DNA from: Catellatospora methionotrophica
Lineage (GTDB): Bacteria > Actinomycetota > Actinomycetes > Mycobacteriales > Micromonosporaceae
Assembly: GCF_011297335.1 (NCBI RefSeq)
Contig: NZ_JAAOTJ010000007.1
Span: 124,001 to 188,000 of the forward strand
DNA length: 64,000 bases
Direction of reading: 5' to 3'
Below, in pieces: positions 8,620-19,626 of the stretch. A model generated the notes under the pieces. It saw only the letters and a program-made list of their open reading frames with translations, ran no database searches and was not told the DNA's origin. The position numbers and the translations under genes are program-made. Numbering within the stretch: the first letter of the stretch is position 1; each line of letters opens with the position of its first letter.

Positions 8620-9999
8620 CTAGGGTCGCAGGTGGTAGGTGTTGCGGCACGGGCGACGGGTGGCGTCCACGTAGCCGGGCGGGATGAACTCGGGCCGCCG
8701 GTCGTGGCCGAGCCGGACCTGCCAGTCCTCGTGGTGGACGACCCGGTGGTGGTGTCCGCACAGCAGGACGGCGTTGTCGAGGCTGGTCGGGCCGCCGTCG
8801 GCCCAGTGGCGGAGGTGGTGCCCCTGGCACCAGCGCGGCGGCCGTTCGCAGCCGGGGAAGGCGCAGCCGCGGTCGCGCAGGACGAGCGCCCGGCGCAGCG
8901 CCCCGGTGATGAGGCGGCGGGTCCGGCCGAGGTCGAGCAGTTGCCCGTCGCCGCCCAGCACGGCGGGAATGACCTGGGCATCGCAGGCGATCCGGCGGAC
9001 CGTGTCCGGCGTGAGCGTCGCGCCGTTGTCGAACAGCCCCGCGCCGGTGCGCCGGGCAAGGCCGTCGTAGTCGACGGTGACGACGAGCTGGGGCCGGTCG
9101 CCGCCGTTCTCCGGCAGTTCCGCGGAGGCGAGCACGCGACGGCAGATCTCGGTCAGCGCGTCGGCCCGGCGCTGCCCGGCCGTGCGCAGGTCGCGAACGC
9201 ATCCGGGGGCACGTGTGTCGGCGTGGGCACTGCCATCGGCGCTCAGGCCGCCCGCGTCGCCGCCACCGGTCAGGACCTGGGGATGTGCGTCGTCGCCGCT
9301 GGCGGACGGGGCAGGGCGTGCGGGCGCGAAGGCACCGGGACGGGTGAGTGGATCGAGAGCTGCGGCGATGACGGCGGCTGATTCGTTGTCGAGCCAGCCG
9401 GTCACGCGTACGCGTCCGGTCCGGTCGGGAGTCAGGGTGAAGGTGCGCGTGGTGTGAGCGCGGTCCTCCTGGGCGGCCAGCGTCTCGCGTTCGTGTTCCT
9501 CGGCGGCGTCGGGGGCGACGTGGGTGAGGATGCGCTCGCCGAAGCGGCGCAGGACCGACGGCTCGAACTGGGCGGCGAAGCCGATCAGCGCGGTCTCGGC
9601 CTTCGCCGCAGTCGCCAGCCCGGCCGTCGTGGGCAGGTCGGCGAGCGCCTGGGCGATGACGGCGGCCTGCTCGGTGTTGACGGCTCCGGCGGCCAGCGCC
9701 TCGGCGGTGCTGGGCAGGCGGTCCAGCGCGCGGGCGAGGTCGACGGTCTGCTTGGCGCCACGTATGCCGACGCGCCAGTGTTCGCGCAGCCAGGCCCCGG
9801 TGCTGGCGGCGCCGTGGGCGGCCGGGACGGCACGGGCGTCGAGTTCGCGGACCAGGGACAGTTCCACGGCGGCGAGGCGTTCCCGCAGACGGTGCGCCGT
9901 GTCGAGCACGGTGATCAGGTCCGCGTCCGTCAACGACCATACGGGCGCGTCGACGCAGGTGGCGACTGTCCGCTCGGCCTGCGTCAACGCTCGCTGCAT
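8620..9999 (-). CDS. DUF222 domain / HNH endonuclease protein (13E12 type)
   Basis: A 459-residue member of the actinobacterial DUF222-HNH family. The N-terminal DUF222 region is helical (about 1-230), followed by a low-complexity linker and a C-terminal HNH nuclease: CAFPGC, HHLRHWADGGPTSLDN and CGHHHRVVH hold the zinc and catalytic residues. Copies are common and variable in actinobacteria, sometimes linked with mobile DNA; their role is poorly known. The ATG at 9999 has a TAAAGT -10 hexamer 6 nt upstream, consistent with a leaderless transcript. The gene stops next to the decayed DUF4331 region. Confidence 0.88.
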   Translation of the reverse strand: MQRALTQAERTVATCVDAPVWSLTDADLITVLDTAHRLRERLAAVELSLVRELDARAVPAAHGAASTGAWLREHWRVGIRGAKQTVDLARALDRLPSTAEALAAGAVNTEQAAVIAQALADLPTTAGLATAAKAETALIGFAAQFEPSVLRRFGERILTHVAPDAAEEHERETLAAQEDRAHTTRTFTLTPDRTGRVRVTGWLDNESAAVIAAALDPLTRPGAFAPARPAPSASGDDAHPQVLTGGGDAGGLSADGSAHADTRAPGCVRDLRTAGQRRADALTEICRRVLASAELPENGGDRPQLVVTVDYDGLARRTGAGLFDNGATLTPDTVRRIACDAQVIPAVLGGDGQLLDLGRTRRLITGALRRALVLRDRGCAFPGCERPPRWCQGHHLRHWADGGPTSLDNAVLLCGHHHRVVHHEDWQVRLGHDRRPEFIPPGYVDATRRPCRNTYHLRP

Positions 10000-10005
10000 T
10001 ACTCC

Positions 10006-10011
10006 ACTTTA
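10006..10011 (-). promoter_or_regulatory. -10 element of a leaderless promoter (TAAAGT, minus strand)
   Basis: TAAAGT on the minus strand lies 6 nt before the ATG of the DUF222/HNH gene. A weak GGAG is also present between them. Confidence 0.5.
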
Positions 10012-10184
10012 GAACGTGCGTACGACACTCTTGCGTGAAGGTGATCTATGTCAGCCATGGCGCGGTTGGCGTGGCCAGGTGGGCTGACCGGGCGGTGTCG
10101 CACCGTCGGGTGATCGGATGATTCACGAAGATCGTCTGCGTCACTACCGTGGCGGCGACATACCGCGCGACGGGGAGATCGAAT

Positions 10185-10538
10185 ATGGCGAGACCCAAAG
10201 CCGCCGTGGTGGGCGGGGTCGTCGTGCTGGCCTTGCTGGGCGTCATCCTCAGCGTGGTCGCCGTGACCCTGTCCGGTGACGAGGTGTTCTGCGGTGACAA
10301 GACGATGCAGCCGGGACAGCGGTGCCTGCTGGTGACCGATACGGGCAGCGGTTGGCACTCCTATGAGCAGTTGCAGGCCGAGCAGAAGGGGCAGCTGCCC
10401 AAGCGCCGCGCCATCGGCGGCGGGCTCGGCGCGGTCTTCCTGGTGGGTGCGGTCGTCCTGCTGATCGCGGGCACCCGCCAAGACAAGAAGGAGCAGGCGC
10501 AGATCGCGGCTGCGCAGGCCTGGACTCGGGGAGACTGA
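10185..10538 (+). CDS. Two-helix membrane protein of unknown function
   Basis: A 117-residue protein with two membrane helices (VVGGVVVLALLGVILSVVAV near residues 7-26 and GLGAVFLVGAVVLLIAG near 84-100). Between them lies a short loop with two cysteines (FCGDKTMQPGQRCLLV) that could form a disulfide outside the membrane. The C-terminal tail is charged. The ATG at 10185 has a GGGGAGA ribosome binding site. It ends one base before the next gene starts, so the two are almost certainly co-translated and may act together. I do not recognise the family. Confidence 0.75.
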   Translation: MARPKAAVVGGVVVLALLGVILSVVAVTLSGDEVFCGDKTMQPGQRCLLVTDTGSGWHSYEQLQAEQKGQLPKRRAIGGGLGAVFLVGAVVLLIAGTRQDKKEQAQIAAAQAWTRGD

Positions 10539-10539
10539 C

Positions 10540-11370
10540 ATGACACTGAATCTCGACACCGCAGCCGCGGTGCCCGCCGATGTCGCCGCGGCGGCCGCCG
10601 CCCGCGACCTGGGCGCGCACCGGGAGAGCTACCCGGCCAAGACGGTCAAGGTGATCCTGTTCGCGCTCGGCACGCTCGCGGTGATCTTCGGCGGGCTCGC
10701 CGTCGTCATGACCCTGGTGGCGGCCGGTGCCGAGCCCGGGGAGGGCAAGGTCGGCGCGACCCCCGCGATCATCATGTGGGTGATCGCGGTGCCGCTGCTC
10801 GCCGGATTCGTGTTCGCGCTGGTACGCAGTCCCGCCGTGTCGAAGCAGGCGCGGCTGTTCCAGGTGCACGTGTTCGAGCGCGGCTTCGTGTGGGTGCGCC
10901 GCAGCGGCACCCAGGTGTACCGCTGGGACGAGGTGCAGACGCTGTTCGCGGCCACCACCAGGGTCAACAACAACGGCATCGTCACCACCACGTACGACTA
11001 CCGGATCGCCTGCGCCGACGGCCGCCAGACGCGTATCCGCGAGGTCCACACCGACATGAAGCGCTTCGGCCCGCTGCTGTCGGCCGAGGTCGCCCAGGCA
11101 CAGCTGCCCAAGGCGATGTCGTTCTTCGACAAGGGCAACCCGGTCGCGTTCGGCGACCTGACGGTGACCGAGGGCGGCGTGACCACCCGCAGGGGCAAGC
11201 TGGTGCCGTGGTCGGAGCTGGGTGGCGTCGAGGTGAACCAGGGCTTCCTGAACCTGGTCGACCGCAACGGCAAGAAGGCGTCGCCGCGGGTGGCCTTCGG
11301 CCGGATGCCGAACGCGCACGCCTTCCTGATGATGGTCGAGACGATCCTCACCAAGCTGCGCAGCGCGTGA
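10540..11370 (+). CDS. Membrane protein with PH-like domain (DUF6585-like)
   Basis: A 276-residue protein with two N-terminal membrane helices (about 36-60 and 75-95) followed by a cytoplasmic region of about 170 residues in which FERGFVWVRRSGTQVYRWDEVQ and a second similar block (VTEGGVTTRRGKLVPWSELG) suggest a repeated PH-like fold. This resembles the DUF6585 group, but that label is from memory. It follows the small membrane protein by one base, with GGGGA before the ATG. Function unknown; the pair looks like a small membrane complex. Confidence 0.75.
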   Translation: MTLNLDTAAAVPADVAAAAAARDLGAHRESYPAKTVKVILFALGTLAVIFGGLAVVMTLVAAGAEPGEGKVGATPAIIMWVIAVPLLAGFVFALVRSPAVSKQARLFQVHVFERGFVWVRRSGTQVYRWDEVQTLFAATTRVNNNGIVTTTYDYRIACADGRQTRIREVHTDMKRFGPLLSAEVAQAQLPKAMSFFDKGNPVAFGDLTVTEGGVTTRRGKLVPWSELGGVEVNQGFLNLVDRNGKKASPRVAFGRMPNAHAFLMMVETILTKLRSA

Positions 11371-11381
11371 CCGCTGCTCGG

Positions 11382-11408
11382 GGCTCCGCCCCCACGCGGG
11401 GCGGAGCC
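11382..11408. terminator. Terminator hairpin between convergent genes
   Basis: Perfect 11-bp stem GGCTCCGCCCC (11382-11392) with complement at 11398-11408 and a 5-nt loop, between the membrane-protein pair and the GNAT gene. No T-run, as is common in high-G+C terminators. Confidence 0.75.
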
Positions 11409-11418
11409 ACGACGCGGC

Positions 11419-12339
11419 TCAGTCGGCGAGCTGCTTGAGATAGGCGTACTCGCTGGCGAAGGGCTGGTAGCCGAGCCAGTCGTTGACCGCGATCATCGGC
11501 GCGTTGGTGTAGTCGTTGCAGGTGATCGCCGTGTGGATACCGGCCTGCGCGGCCTTGTGCAGGGCGACCACCTTGGCGATCTTCGCCAGGCCGCGGCCGC
11601 GGTACTCGCGCAGCGTGCAGGTGCCGGTGGAGATGCCCTTGCCCAGCTCGCGGTTGGCCTCCAGGAACGTGGCGCTGGCGGCGACCCCGTCGACGAGGAC
11701 CACGGTGCCGACGTCGAGCTGCTGGTCGGGGCTGTTCCAGTAGCGGGCCAGCCAGGTGTCGTACGGGATGCCGTCGAAGGACATGTCGCCCGGCTCGTCG
11801 ACGGAGGCGGCCTGGTCCAGGTCGTACACCGTCTGCGGCCCGGCCTCGCGCAGGCTCAGCGTGGTGACGCCGGGCGGCAGCGGCAGCGGGGGCGGCAGCT
11901 GGGCGGTGTCGAGCCGGGCGTACCGGTCGTGCGCGCCCTGCGTGTAGCCGCGTGCCTCAGCCCAGTGCTGGTCGGCCGGGTTCTCCGTGGCGAAGGTCCG
12001 CACCCGGCGGACCCCGATGGCGCGCAGGTGCTCCTCGATCTGCTCGTACAGGGCCGAGCCGACGCCCCGGCGGCGCTCGTCGGGATGCACCTCGACCTGT
12101 ACGTAGCCCGCGCCCGGCTCCGTGGTCGTGACGTTGAACCCGCCGGCAGCGCCGCCGACGACCCGGCCGTCACGCAGGGCCAGCAGGCGCCGCACGCGGC
12201 CCTCGGGCAGGGCGGTGCGCCACCACACCTGTTGCTGCGCCACGCTGGAGATGAACCAGCCGAACGAGGCGTAGCGCACGCGGGCCAGCTCCGGCACGTC
12301 TTCGATGGTCATCTCGCGGATCAGGAGTTCACTGCTCAT
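11419..12339 (-). CDS. Double-domain GNAT acetyltransferase
   Basis: A 306-residue protein made of two GNAT folds. The first is complete, with the acetyl-CoA loop in VHPDERRRGVGSALYEQIEEHL. The second has a matching loop (LREYRGRGLAKIAKVVAL) followed by ITCNDYTNAPMIAVNDWLGYQP, typical of the GNAT beta-bulge and C-terminal strand. Tandem GNATs in actinobacteria include mycothiol synthase and several antibiotic or small-molecule acetylases; this protein is not mycothiol synthase by its motifs and its substrate is unknown. It is flanked by terminator hairpins on both sides and is a single-gene unit. Confidence 0.88.
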   Translation of the reverse strand: MSSELLIREMTIEDVPELARVRYASFGWFISSVAQQQVWWRTALPEGRVRRLLALRDGRVVGGAAGGFNVTTTEPGAGYVQVEVHPDERRRGVGSALYEQIEEHLRAIGVRRVRTFATENPADQHWAEARGYTQGAHDRYARLDTAQLPPPLPLPPGVTTLSLREAGPQTVYDLDQAASVDEPGDMSFDGIPYDTWLARYWNSPDQQLDVGTVVLVDGVAASATFLEANRELGKGISTGTCTLREYRGRGLAKIAKVVALHKAAQAGIHTAITCNDYTNAPMIAVNDWLGYQPFASEYAYLKQLAD

Positions 12340-12371
12340 CCTGCCTGTCTAACAGCGACGGCAAGCGATTT

Positions 12372-12407
12372 ACCGGTGGCGCCCGCGCCGTTGCGGACGC
12401 CACCGGT
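12372..12407 (-). terminator. Terminator hairpin after the carboxypeptidase gene
   Basis: ACCGGTGGCG (12372-12381) pairs with CGCCACCGGT (12398-12407), just past the minus-strand carboxypeptidase stop. Confidence 0.7.
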
Positions 12408-12413
12408 GGTCCA

Positions 12414-14366
12414 TTAGAGGGTCAGCGTCCAGCTGTTGACGTATCCGACGTCACCCGAGGCGGCGTCCTGCACCCGCAGCCGCCAGGTGCCGTTGGCGGC
12501 CTCGCTGGACAGGTTCACGGTGTAGGTCGTGTCGATGTTGTCGGTGCTGCCACCGGACCGGTTGTGCAGCGTGTACGCGGAGCCGTCCGGCGCCAGCAGG
12601 GACACCACCAGGTCGCCCTTGTACGTGTGCACGATGTGCACCTCCGCCGTCGACGTCGACGAGGCGTTGCGGTTGCAGCCCGCGATGGTGATGTCGCTGT
12701 AGACCGTGGCCACGTCGGCGATCGTCACGTCGGTCGGGTTGGTGCCGGTGCAGCCCGGTGCGCCGTTCACGGTCAGCGTGTAGGTGACCGTACGGGTCGC
12801 CCCGGTGCCGGTGCCGGTCACGGTGACCGGGTAGCTGCCCGCCGGGGTCGACGCGCTGGTGGAGATCGTCAGCGTCGACGACCCGCCCGCGGTGACCGAC
12901 GACGGGCTGAACGACGCGGTCGCGCCGGTGGGCAGGCCGCTCGCGGTCAGGTTCACCGTCTGCGCGCTGCCCGCGGTGACGGCGGTGCTGATGGTCGAGG
13001 TCAGCGAGCTGCCCGGGTTGACAGAGCCGGACGCGGGTGCGGCCGCGATCGAGAAGTCGTTCGCGGCGGTGCAGTACTGCGCCTGCTTGCTGATGGCCCG
13101 GTACGGGCAGTCGGCGTACTCGGACAGCAGCAGCACGGCGCTCTTGTTGCGTGACGTCTGCGCCGCGATGACCTCGTCCGGCGGGTAGAAGCCGGGGCTG
13201 GACGACTTCGGATACATCTCGAAGGTGTACGTCCACACCCGCTGGTCGCCCCACAGCCAGTCGGTGATGTCGCCGTCGGTGACGTACAGGTCGCTGCCCT
13301 GTTCGGGGGTGTAGGAGTTGGTCGCCGCCATCTGCTGGCCGATCGTGGCGAACGTGTTGCGCTCGTCGGTGGTCATGCCGGGGTTCACGGTGTCGGCCGT
13401 GGTGTACCCGAACGGCCACAGGATCAGTTCGCCGTACGTGTGGAAGTCGATGTTGGCCTTGATCTGCTGCACCCCGCCGACCCGCCGGGACAGCACGAAG
13501 TCGCGCAGCACCGACGCCTCCGGGGTGGAGAACGCCGACGGGCCGCGGTAGGTCTCCGAGGACGTGCTGCCCGAGGAGCCGCCGCAGCAGCCCCACTTGT
13601 AGCCGAAGTTGCGGTTGATGTCGGTGCCGACCGACGAGCTGCCCGAGTTCGGCTGGCGGTTCTTGCGCCAGGAGCGGTAGGAGCCGGTCGCGATGTCGTA
13701 CTCGCCGCCGTCGGGGTTGAGGTCCGGCACGATCCAGATCTCGCGCGAGTCGACCACGGCCTTGACCCGGCTGTCGGTGGTGTACGCGTCGGTGAACAGG
13801 TTCGCCAGGTAGAGCGCCATCTCGACGGTGAGGTGCTCGCGGGCGTGCAGGTGCGCGTTGAACAGGACCTCGGGCTCGTTCTCGTCGGTGGCGACGTTGT
13901 CGGAGATCTTCAGCGCGACGATCTGGCGGCCCTCGTACGAGGTGCCGATGACCGACTTGCGCACCAGCGTCGGGTGGTCGGCGACGATCTGGTTCAGCTC
14001 GGCGTTCATCTCGGCGTAGTTGTGGTAGCCGGCGTCGGCCGACGGGAAGTCCAGCGGCACCGCGTTCGGGCCGGTGATCCGCGAGGACGGCGGGGGAAGC
14101 TGCTCCAGGCCGAAGCCGAGGCGGCGGATGCGGTCGGCCTCGGCGGAGTTCGCGGTGATGTAGATGATGCCGTGCTCGATGAGGTCGATCGCCGCGCCGG
14201 TGCGGGCGACGGCGTTGCGGTCGTCGAACGTCTTCGGGCCGGTGACCTTGTACTGCTGGGACCCGGCGAGGGTCAGGTCGTCGGCGGGCGCGCCGCCGGC
14301 CGGGCCGGGCACCACCAGGGCGGCACCGGTCGCCAGCGCGGTGAGGATGAGCGCGAGTCTGCGCAC
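12414..14366 (-). CDS. Secreted M14 zinc carboxypeptidase with C-terminal P-domain
   Basis: A 650-residue secreted enzyme. A signal peptide (about 1-27) is followed by a propeptide-like segment and an M14 domain. Zinc ligands are in NAHLHAREH (His and Glu) and IDFHTYG (His); the catalytic Glu is in YTFEMYP. After about residue 430 come an Ig-like repeat rich in Ser/Thr/Gly and a proprotein-convertase-type P-domain (last 110 residues). It removes C-terminal residues from peptides outside the cell. GTG at 14366 follows a GGAGG site. The P-domain is about three quarters identical to that of the neighbouring S1 protease, so the pair probably act together on external protein. Confidence 0.94.
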   Translation of the reverse strand: MRRLALILTALATGAALVVPGPAGGAPADDLTLAGSQQYKVTGPKTFDDRNAVARTGAAIDLIEHGIIYITANSAEADRIRRLGFGLEQLPPPSSRITGPNAVPLDFPSADAGYHNYAEMNAELNQIVADHPTLVRKSVIGTSYEGRQIVALKISDNVATDENEPEVLFNAHLHAREHLTVEMALYLANLFTDAYTTDSRVKAVVDSREIWIVPDLNPDGGEYDIATGSYRSWRKNRQPNSGSSSVGTDINRNFGYKWGCCGGSSGSTSSETYRGPSAFSTPEASVLRDFVLSRRVGGVQQIKANIDFHTYGELILWPFGYTTADTVNPGMTTDERNTFATIGQQMAATNSYTPEQGSDLYVTDGDITDWLWGDQRVWTYTFEMYPKSSSPGFYPPDEVIAAQTSRNKSAVLLLSEYADCPYRAISKQAQYCTAANDFSIAAAPASGSVNPGSSLTSTISTAVTAGSAQTVNLTASGLPTGATASFSPSSVTAGGSSTLTISTSASTPAGSYPVTVTGTGTGATRTVTYTLTVNGAPGCTGTNPTDVTIADVATVYSDITIAGCNRNASSTSTAEVHIVHTYKGDLVVSLLAPDGSAYTLHNRSGGSTDNIDTTYTVNLSSEAANGTWRLRVQDAASGDVGYVNSWTLTL

Positions 14367-14412
14367 GGGATTACCTCCGAGGGGGTAGGTGGAGGCGGGC
14401 GTTTGCGGGGGA

Positions 14413-14445
14413 GGGCCCGGCGCCGCTGGTCGCGGAGCCGGGCCC
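14413..14445 (-). terminator. Hairpin between the two secreted peptidase genes
   Basis: GGGCCCGGC (14413-14421) pairs with GCCGGGCCC (14437-14445), in the 96-nt gap between protease stop and carboxypeptidase start. It may terminate or attenuate transcription from the protease gene. Confidence 0.65.
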
Positions 14446-14462
14446 GGAGTGGTGCGACGGAC

Positions 14463-17572
<3,110 letters not shown>

Positions 17573-17617
17573 CCGGAGCCGGCGACCCGGAATCGCGGTG
17601 CGCCCGCCGGGCCGGAA

Positions 17618-18151
17618 TCAGGGCCGGGTCGGCGTGGCGGACGGCGCGCGTTCGAAGTCTTGCGCCGGAGCGCCGCGGCGGTACATGACGAGCAGGATGA
17701 TGGCGAGCAGGGGCATCAGGATGTCCGACGGGAGCGCCCAGACGTTGGCCGGGGCGGTGTTGTCGTGGAACACCCACTGGTTGAAGTGGCCCCAGGCGTC
17801 GCCCCAGAACGAGATGGCCAGCGCGGTGACCGCGGCCGTCAGCCAGGTGCCGCGCAGCCGCCGCCAGGCGCAGCCGATCGCCAGCACGGCCACCGCGATG
17901 TCGCCCCAGCCGACCTCCCACTGGAACATCGACGGGGCGTAGCCGATCTGCTCGGCGGTGTCGCCGGAGGTCGGGCCGATGTGGCTGAATCCGCCGAGCA
18001 GGCCCCAGATCCCCGCGCCGACCACCATGATCCAGAGCAGGGCGAGTTCGACCACGCGGTGCTTGCTGCGCCGGTCGGGGTGCTTGTCCACGGCGACGTG
18101 GATCAGCCAGCCGACGACGACGGTGAACCAGATGGCAGCGAAGAACGGCAT
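17618..18151 (-). CDS. Four-helix membrane protein (DUF6790-like)
   Basis: A 177-residue integral membrane protein with about four helices: at the N-terminus, around VELALLWIMVVGAGIWGLLGG, around VGWGDIAVAVLAIGCAW, and near the C-terminus (PLLAIILLVMY). Conserved polar residues sit at helix ends (GFSHIG, FQWEVGWGD, GHFNQW). The pattern fits the DUF6790 family as I remember it; function unknown. ATG at 18151 has GGAGG six bases upstream and is preferred over the GTG directly before it. The C-terminal tail after the last helix is basic and probably cytoplasmic. It is convergent with cobB. Confidence 0.75.
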   Translation of the reverse strand: MPFFAAIWFTVVVGWLIHVAVDKHPDRRSKHRVVELALLWIMVVGAGIWGLLGGFSHIGPTSGDTAEQIGYAPSMFQWEVGWGDIAVAVLAIGCAWRRLRGTWLTAAVTALAISFWGDAWGHFNQWVFHDNTAPANVWALPSDILMPLLAIILLVMYRRGAPAQDFERAPSATPTRP

Positions 18152-18229
18152 CACACACCTCCGGACGGCTCCGACGCTACGCCGGGGCCGTCCGGGAGGG
18201 GCCGTGTCCTGGTATTTCGTCCTGCCGGG

Positions 18230-19201
18230 TCAGGACACTCCGTAGAATCGCCGCGCGCCGGGGTGCAGCTCCAACGGCGACACCAGCGGGGCGATGTCCC
18301 GGCTGAAGTTGCCGCCCTCGGGGTGCACCGCGGCCAGCTCCGACTGGTGGTCGAACAGCAACTGGGTGAGCCGGTACGCGACCTCGTCGGGCATGTCCGC
18401 CGACACCACCACGAGGTTGGGCACAGCGATGGTGTCCACGTCGGCGGTCAGGCCGTACATGCCCTTCGGGATGGTGCCGGGGGCGTAGATGTCGGGGTAC
18501 GCCTTGCTGACGGCCTGGCCCAGCTCGTCGAGCGGGACCAGGGTGAACACGCCCGGCGACTGGTCGAACAGTCCCTGGATGCCCGTGGTCGGCAGGCCGG
18601 CCGAGTAGAACATGGCGTCGAGGGCGCCGGAGCGCATCGACGACGTCGTCTGCGACAGCGACGCCGACATCTGGGTGATGTCGCGCTTGAGGTTCAGTCC
18701 CGCGACGGTCAGCAGCCGGACGGCGACCTCCTCGCTGCCGGAGTTCTGCGGGCCGGTGCCGACCTTCTTACCCTTCAGGTCTTTGATCGACTTGATGCCC
18801 GAGTCGCGGCGCACCACCAGGTGGGTCTGGCCGTTGAAGACCCGGGCCAGCGCCCGGAACAGCACCGGCTTGCCCTCGAACAGGCCCTTGCCCGCGGCGG
18901 CGTCGGCGGCCACGTCGGCGAAGGTGAACGCGATCTGCACGTCGTCGATGGCCAGCCGCTGCAGGTTCTCACCCGCGCCGTTGGTCGGCGGGGCGAGTGC
19001 CTCGTAGCCGGGCAGGTGGCGGTTGATCAGATCGGCGTAGCCGCCACCCACCTGGTTGAACACCCCGTTGGTGGGGCCGGTGCCGATGGTCAGGGTGCCG
19101 CCGTGCCAGGCCGGTGGGGCTGCTTCGGCCTCCGCGGTGCAGGCGCCGAGCGCCGGGGCGAGCAGCGCGCAGAGCAGCAGGGCCAGCCGGCGGCGCCTCA
19201 C
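18230..19201 (-). CDS. TAXI-family TRAP-type solute-binding lipoprotein
   Basis: A 323-residue substrate-binding protein of the TAXI group (TRAP transporter, periplasmic-type). A lipobox (LAPALGAC) predicts a membrane-anchored lipoprotein. Family signatures include LTIGTGPTNGVFNQVGGGYAD, VQIAFTFADVA, KKVGTGPQNSGSEEVAVRLL and a C-terminal helix pair. No TRAP membrane subunits are nearby. The GTG start overlaps the stop of the roadblock gene (GTGA), making this the third gene of a histidine kinase-roadblock-TAXI operon. In that setting it may be a ligand sensor for the kinase, not a transporter component; that is inference. Confidence 0.88.
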   Translation of the reverse strand: MRRRRLALLLCALLAPALGACTAEAEAAPPAWHGGTLTIGTGPTNGVFNQVGGGYADLINRHLPGYEALAPPTNGAGENLQRLAIDDVQIAFTFADVAADAAAGKGLFEGKPVLFRALARVFNGQTHLVVRRDSGIKSIKDLKGKKVGTGPQNSGSEEVAVRLLTVAGLNLKRDITQMSASLSQTTSSMRSGALDAMFYSAGLPTTGIQGLFDQSPGVFTLVPLDELGQAVSKAYPDIYAPGTIPKGMYGLTADVDTIAVPNLVVVSADMPDEVAYRLTQLLFDHQSELAAVHPEGGNFSRDIAPLVSPLELHPGARRFYGVS

Positions 19202-19626
19202 CACTGGCCGTCCACCCGCGCCTCCGGTTCCAGCGCGTACGCCACCCGGTGCGCCAGCAGCGCCGTCTCGTAGCCGATCTGGCCGAGGTCGCAGCCGGGC
19301 GCGGCCACCACGGCGAGGAACGCGCGGTCGCGAACCGCCATGATCAGCAGTACGCCCTCGTCCATGTCCACCACGGTCTGGCGCACCTGGCCGCTGCTCA
19401 GGCAGCGCGCCGCGCCGATGGTGAGGCTGGCCATCCCGCTCGTGATGGCGGAGAGCTGGTCGGACAGATCCTGACGCAGCCCGTCGGAGTGGGCGATCGT
19501 CAGGCCGTCCACAGAGACGGCCAGCACGTAGGTGACGTCGGCGATCCGTTGGGCGAACGAGGTCAGCAGCCAGTCGAGGCCGCCGACCTCGTCGGCGCCG
19601 GCGAGCTGCGCGGGGTTCTGAGTCAT
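19198..19626 (-). CDS. Roadblock/LC7 domain protein
   Basis: A 142-residue roadblock/LC7 protein. It has the alternating strand-helix pattern of the MglB/roadblock fold: GLDWLLTSFAQRIADVTYVLAVSVDGLTIAHS, then QLSAITSGMASLT and VVDMDEGVLLIMAVRDRAFLAVVAA. In actinobacterial conservons such proteins (CvnB type) sit directly after a CvnA histidine kinase and help control a small GTPase. Here it overlaps the kinase gene by 4 nt, but the DUF742 and GTPase genes that normally follow are absent and a TAXI lipoprotein gene takes their place. Confidence 0.92.
   Translation of the reverse strand: MTQNPAQLAGADEVGGLDWLLTSFAQRIADVTYVLAVSVDGLTIAHSDGLRQDLSDQLSAITSGMASLTIGAARCLSSGQVRQTVVDMDEGVLLIMAVRDRAFLAVVAAPGCDLGQIGYETALLAHRVAYALEPEARVDGQW

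Noticed and set aside
12340-12365. Possible leaderless promoter before the GNAT gene (minus strand TAGACA)
   Set aside because: Hexamer ends in A, and an AGG-type ribosome site is also present, so the case is too weak to list.
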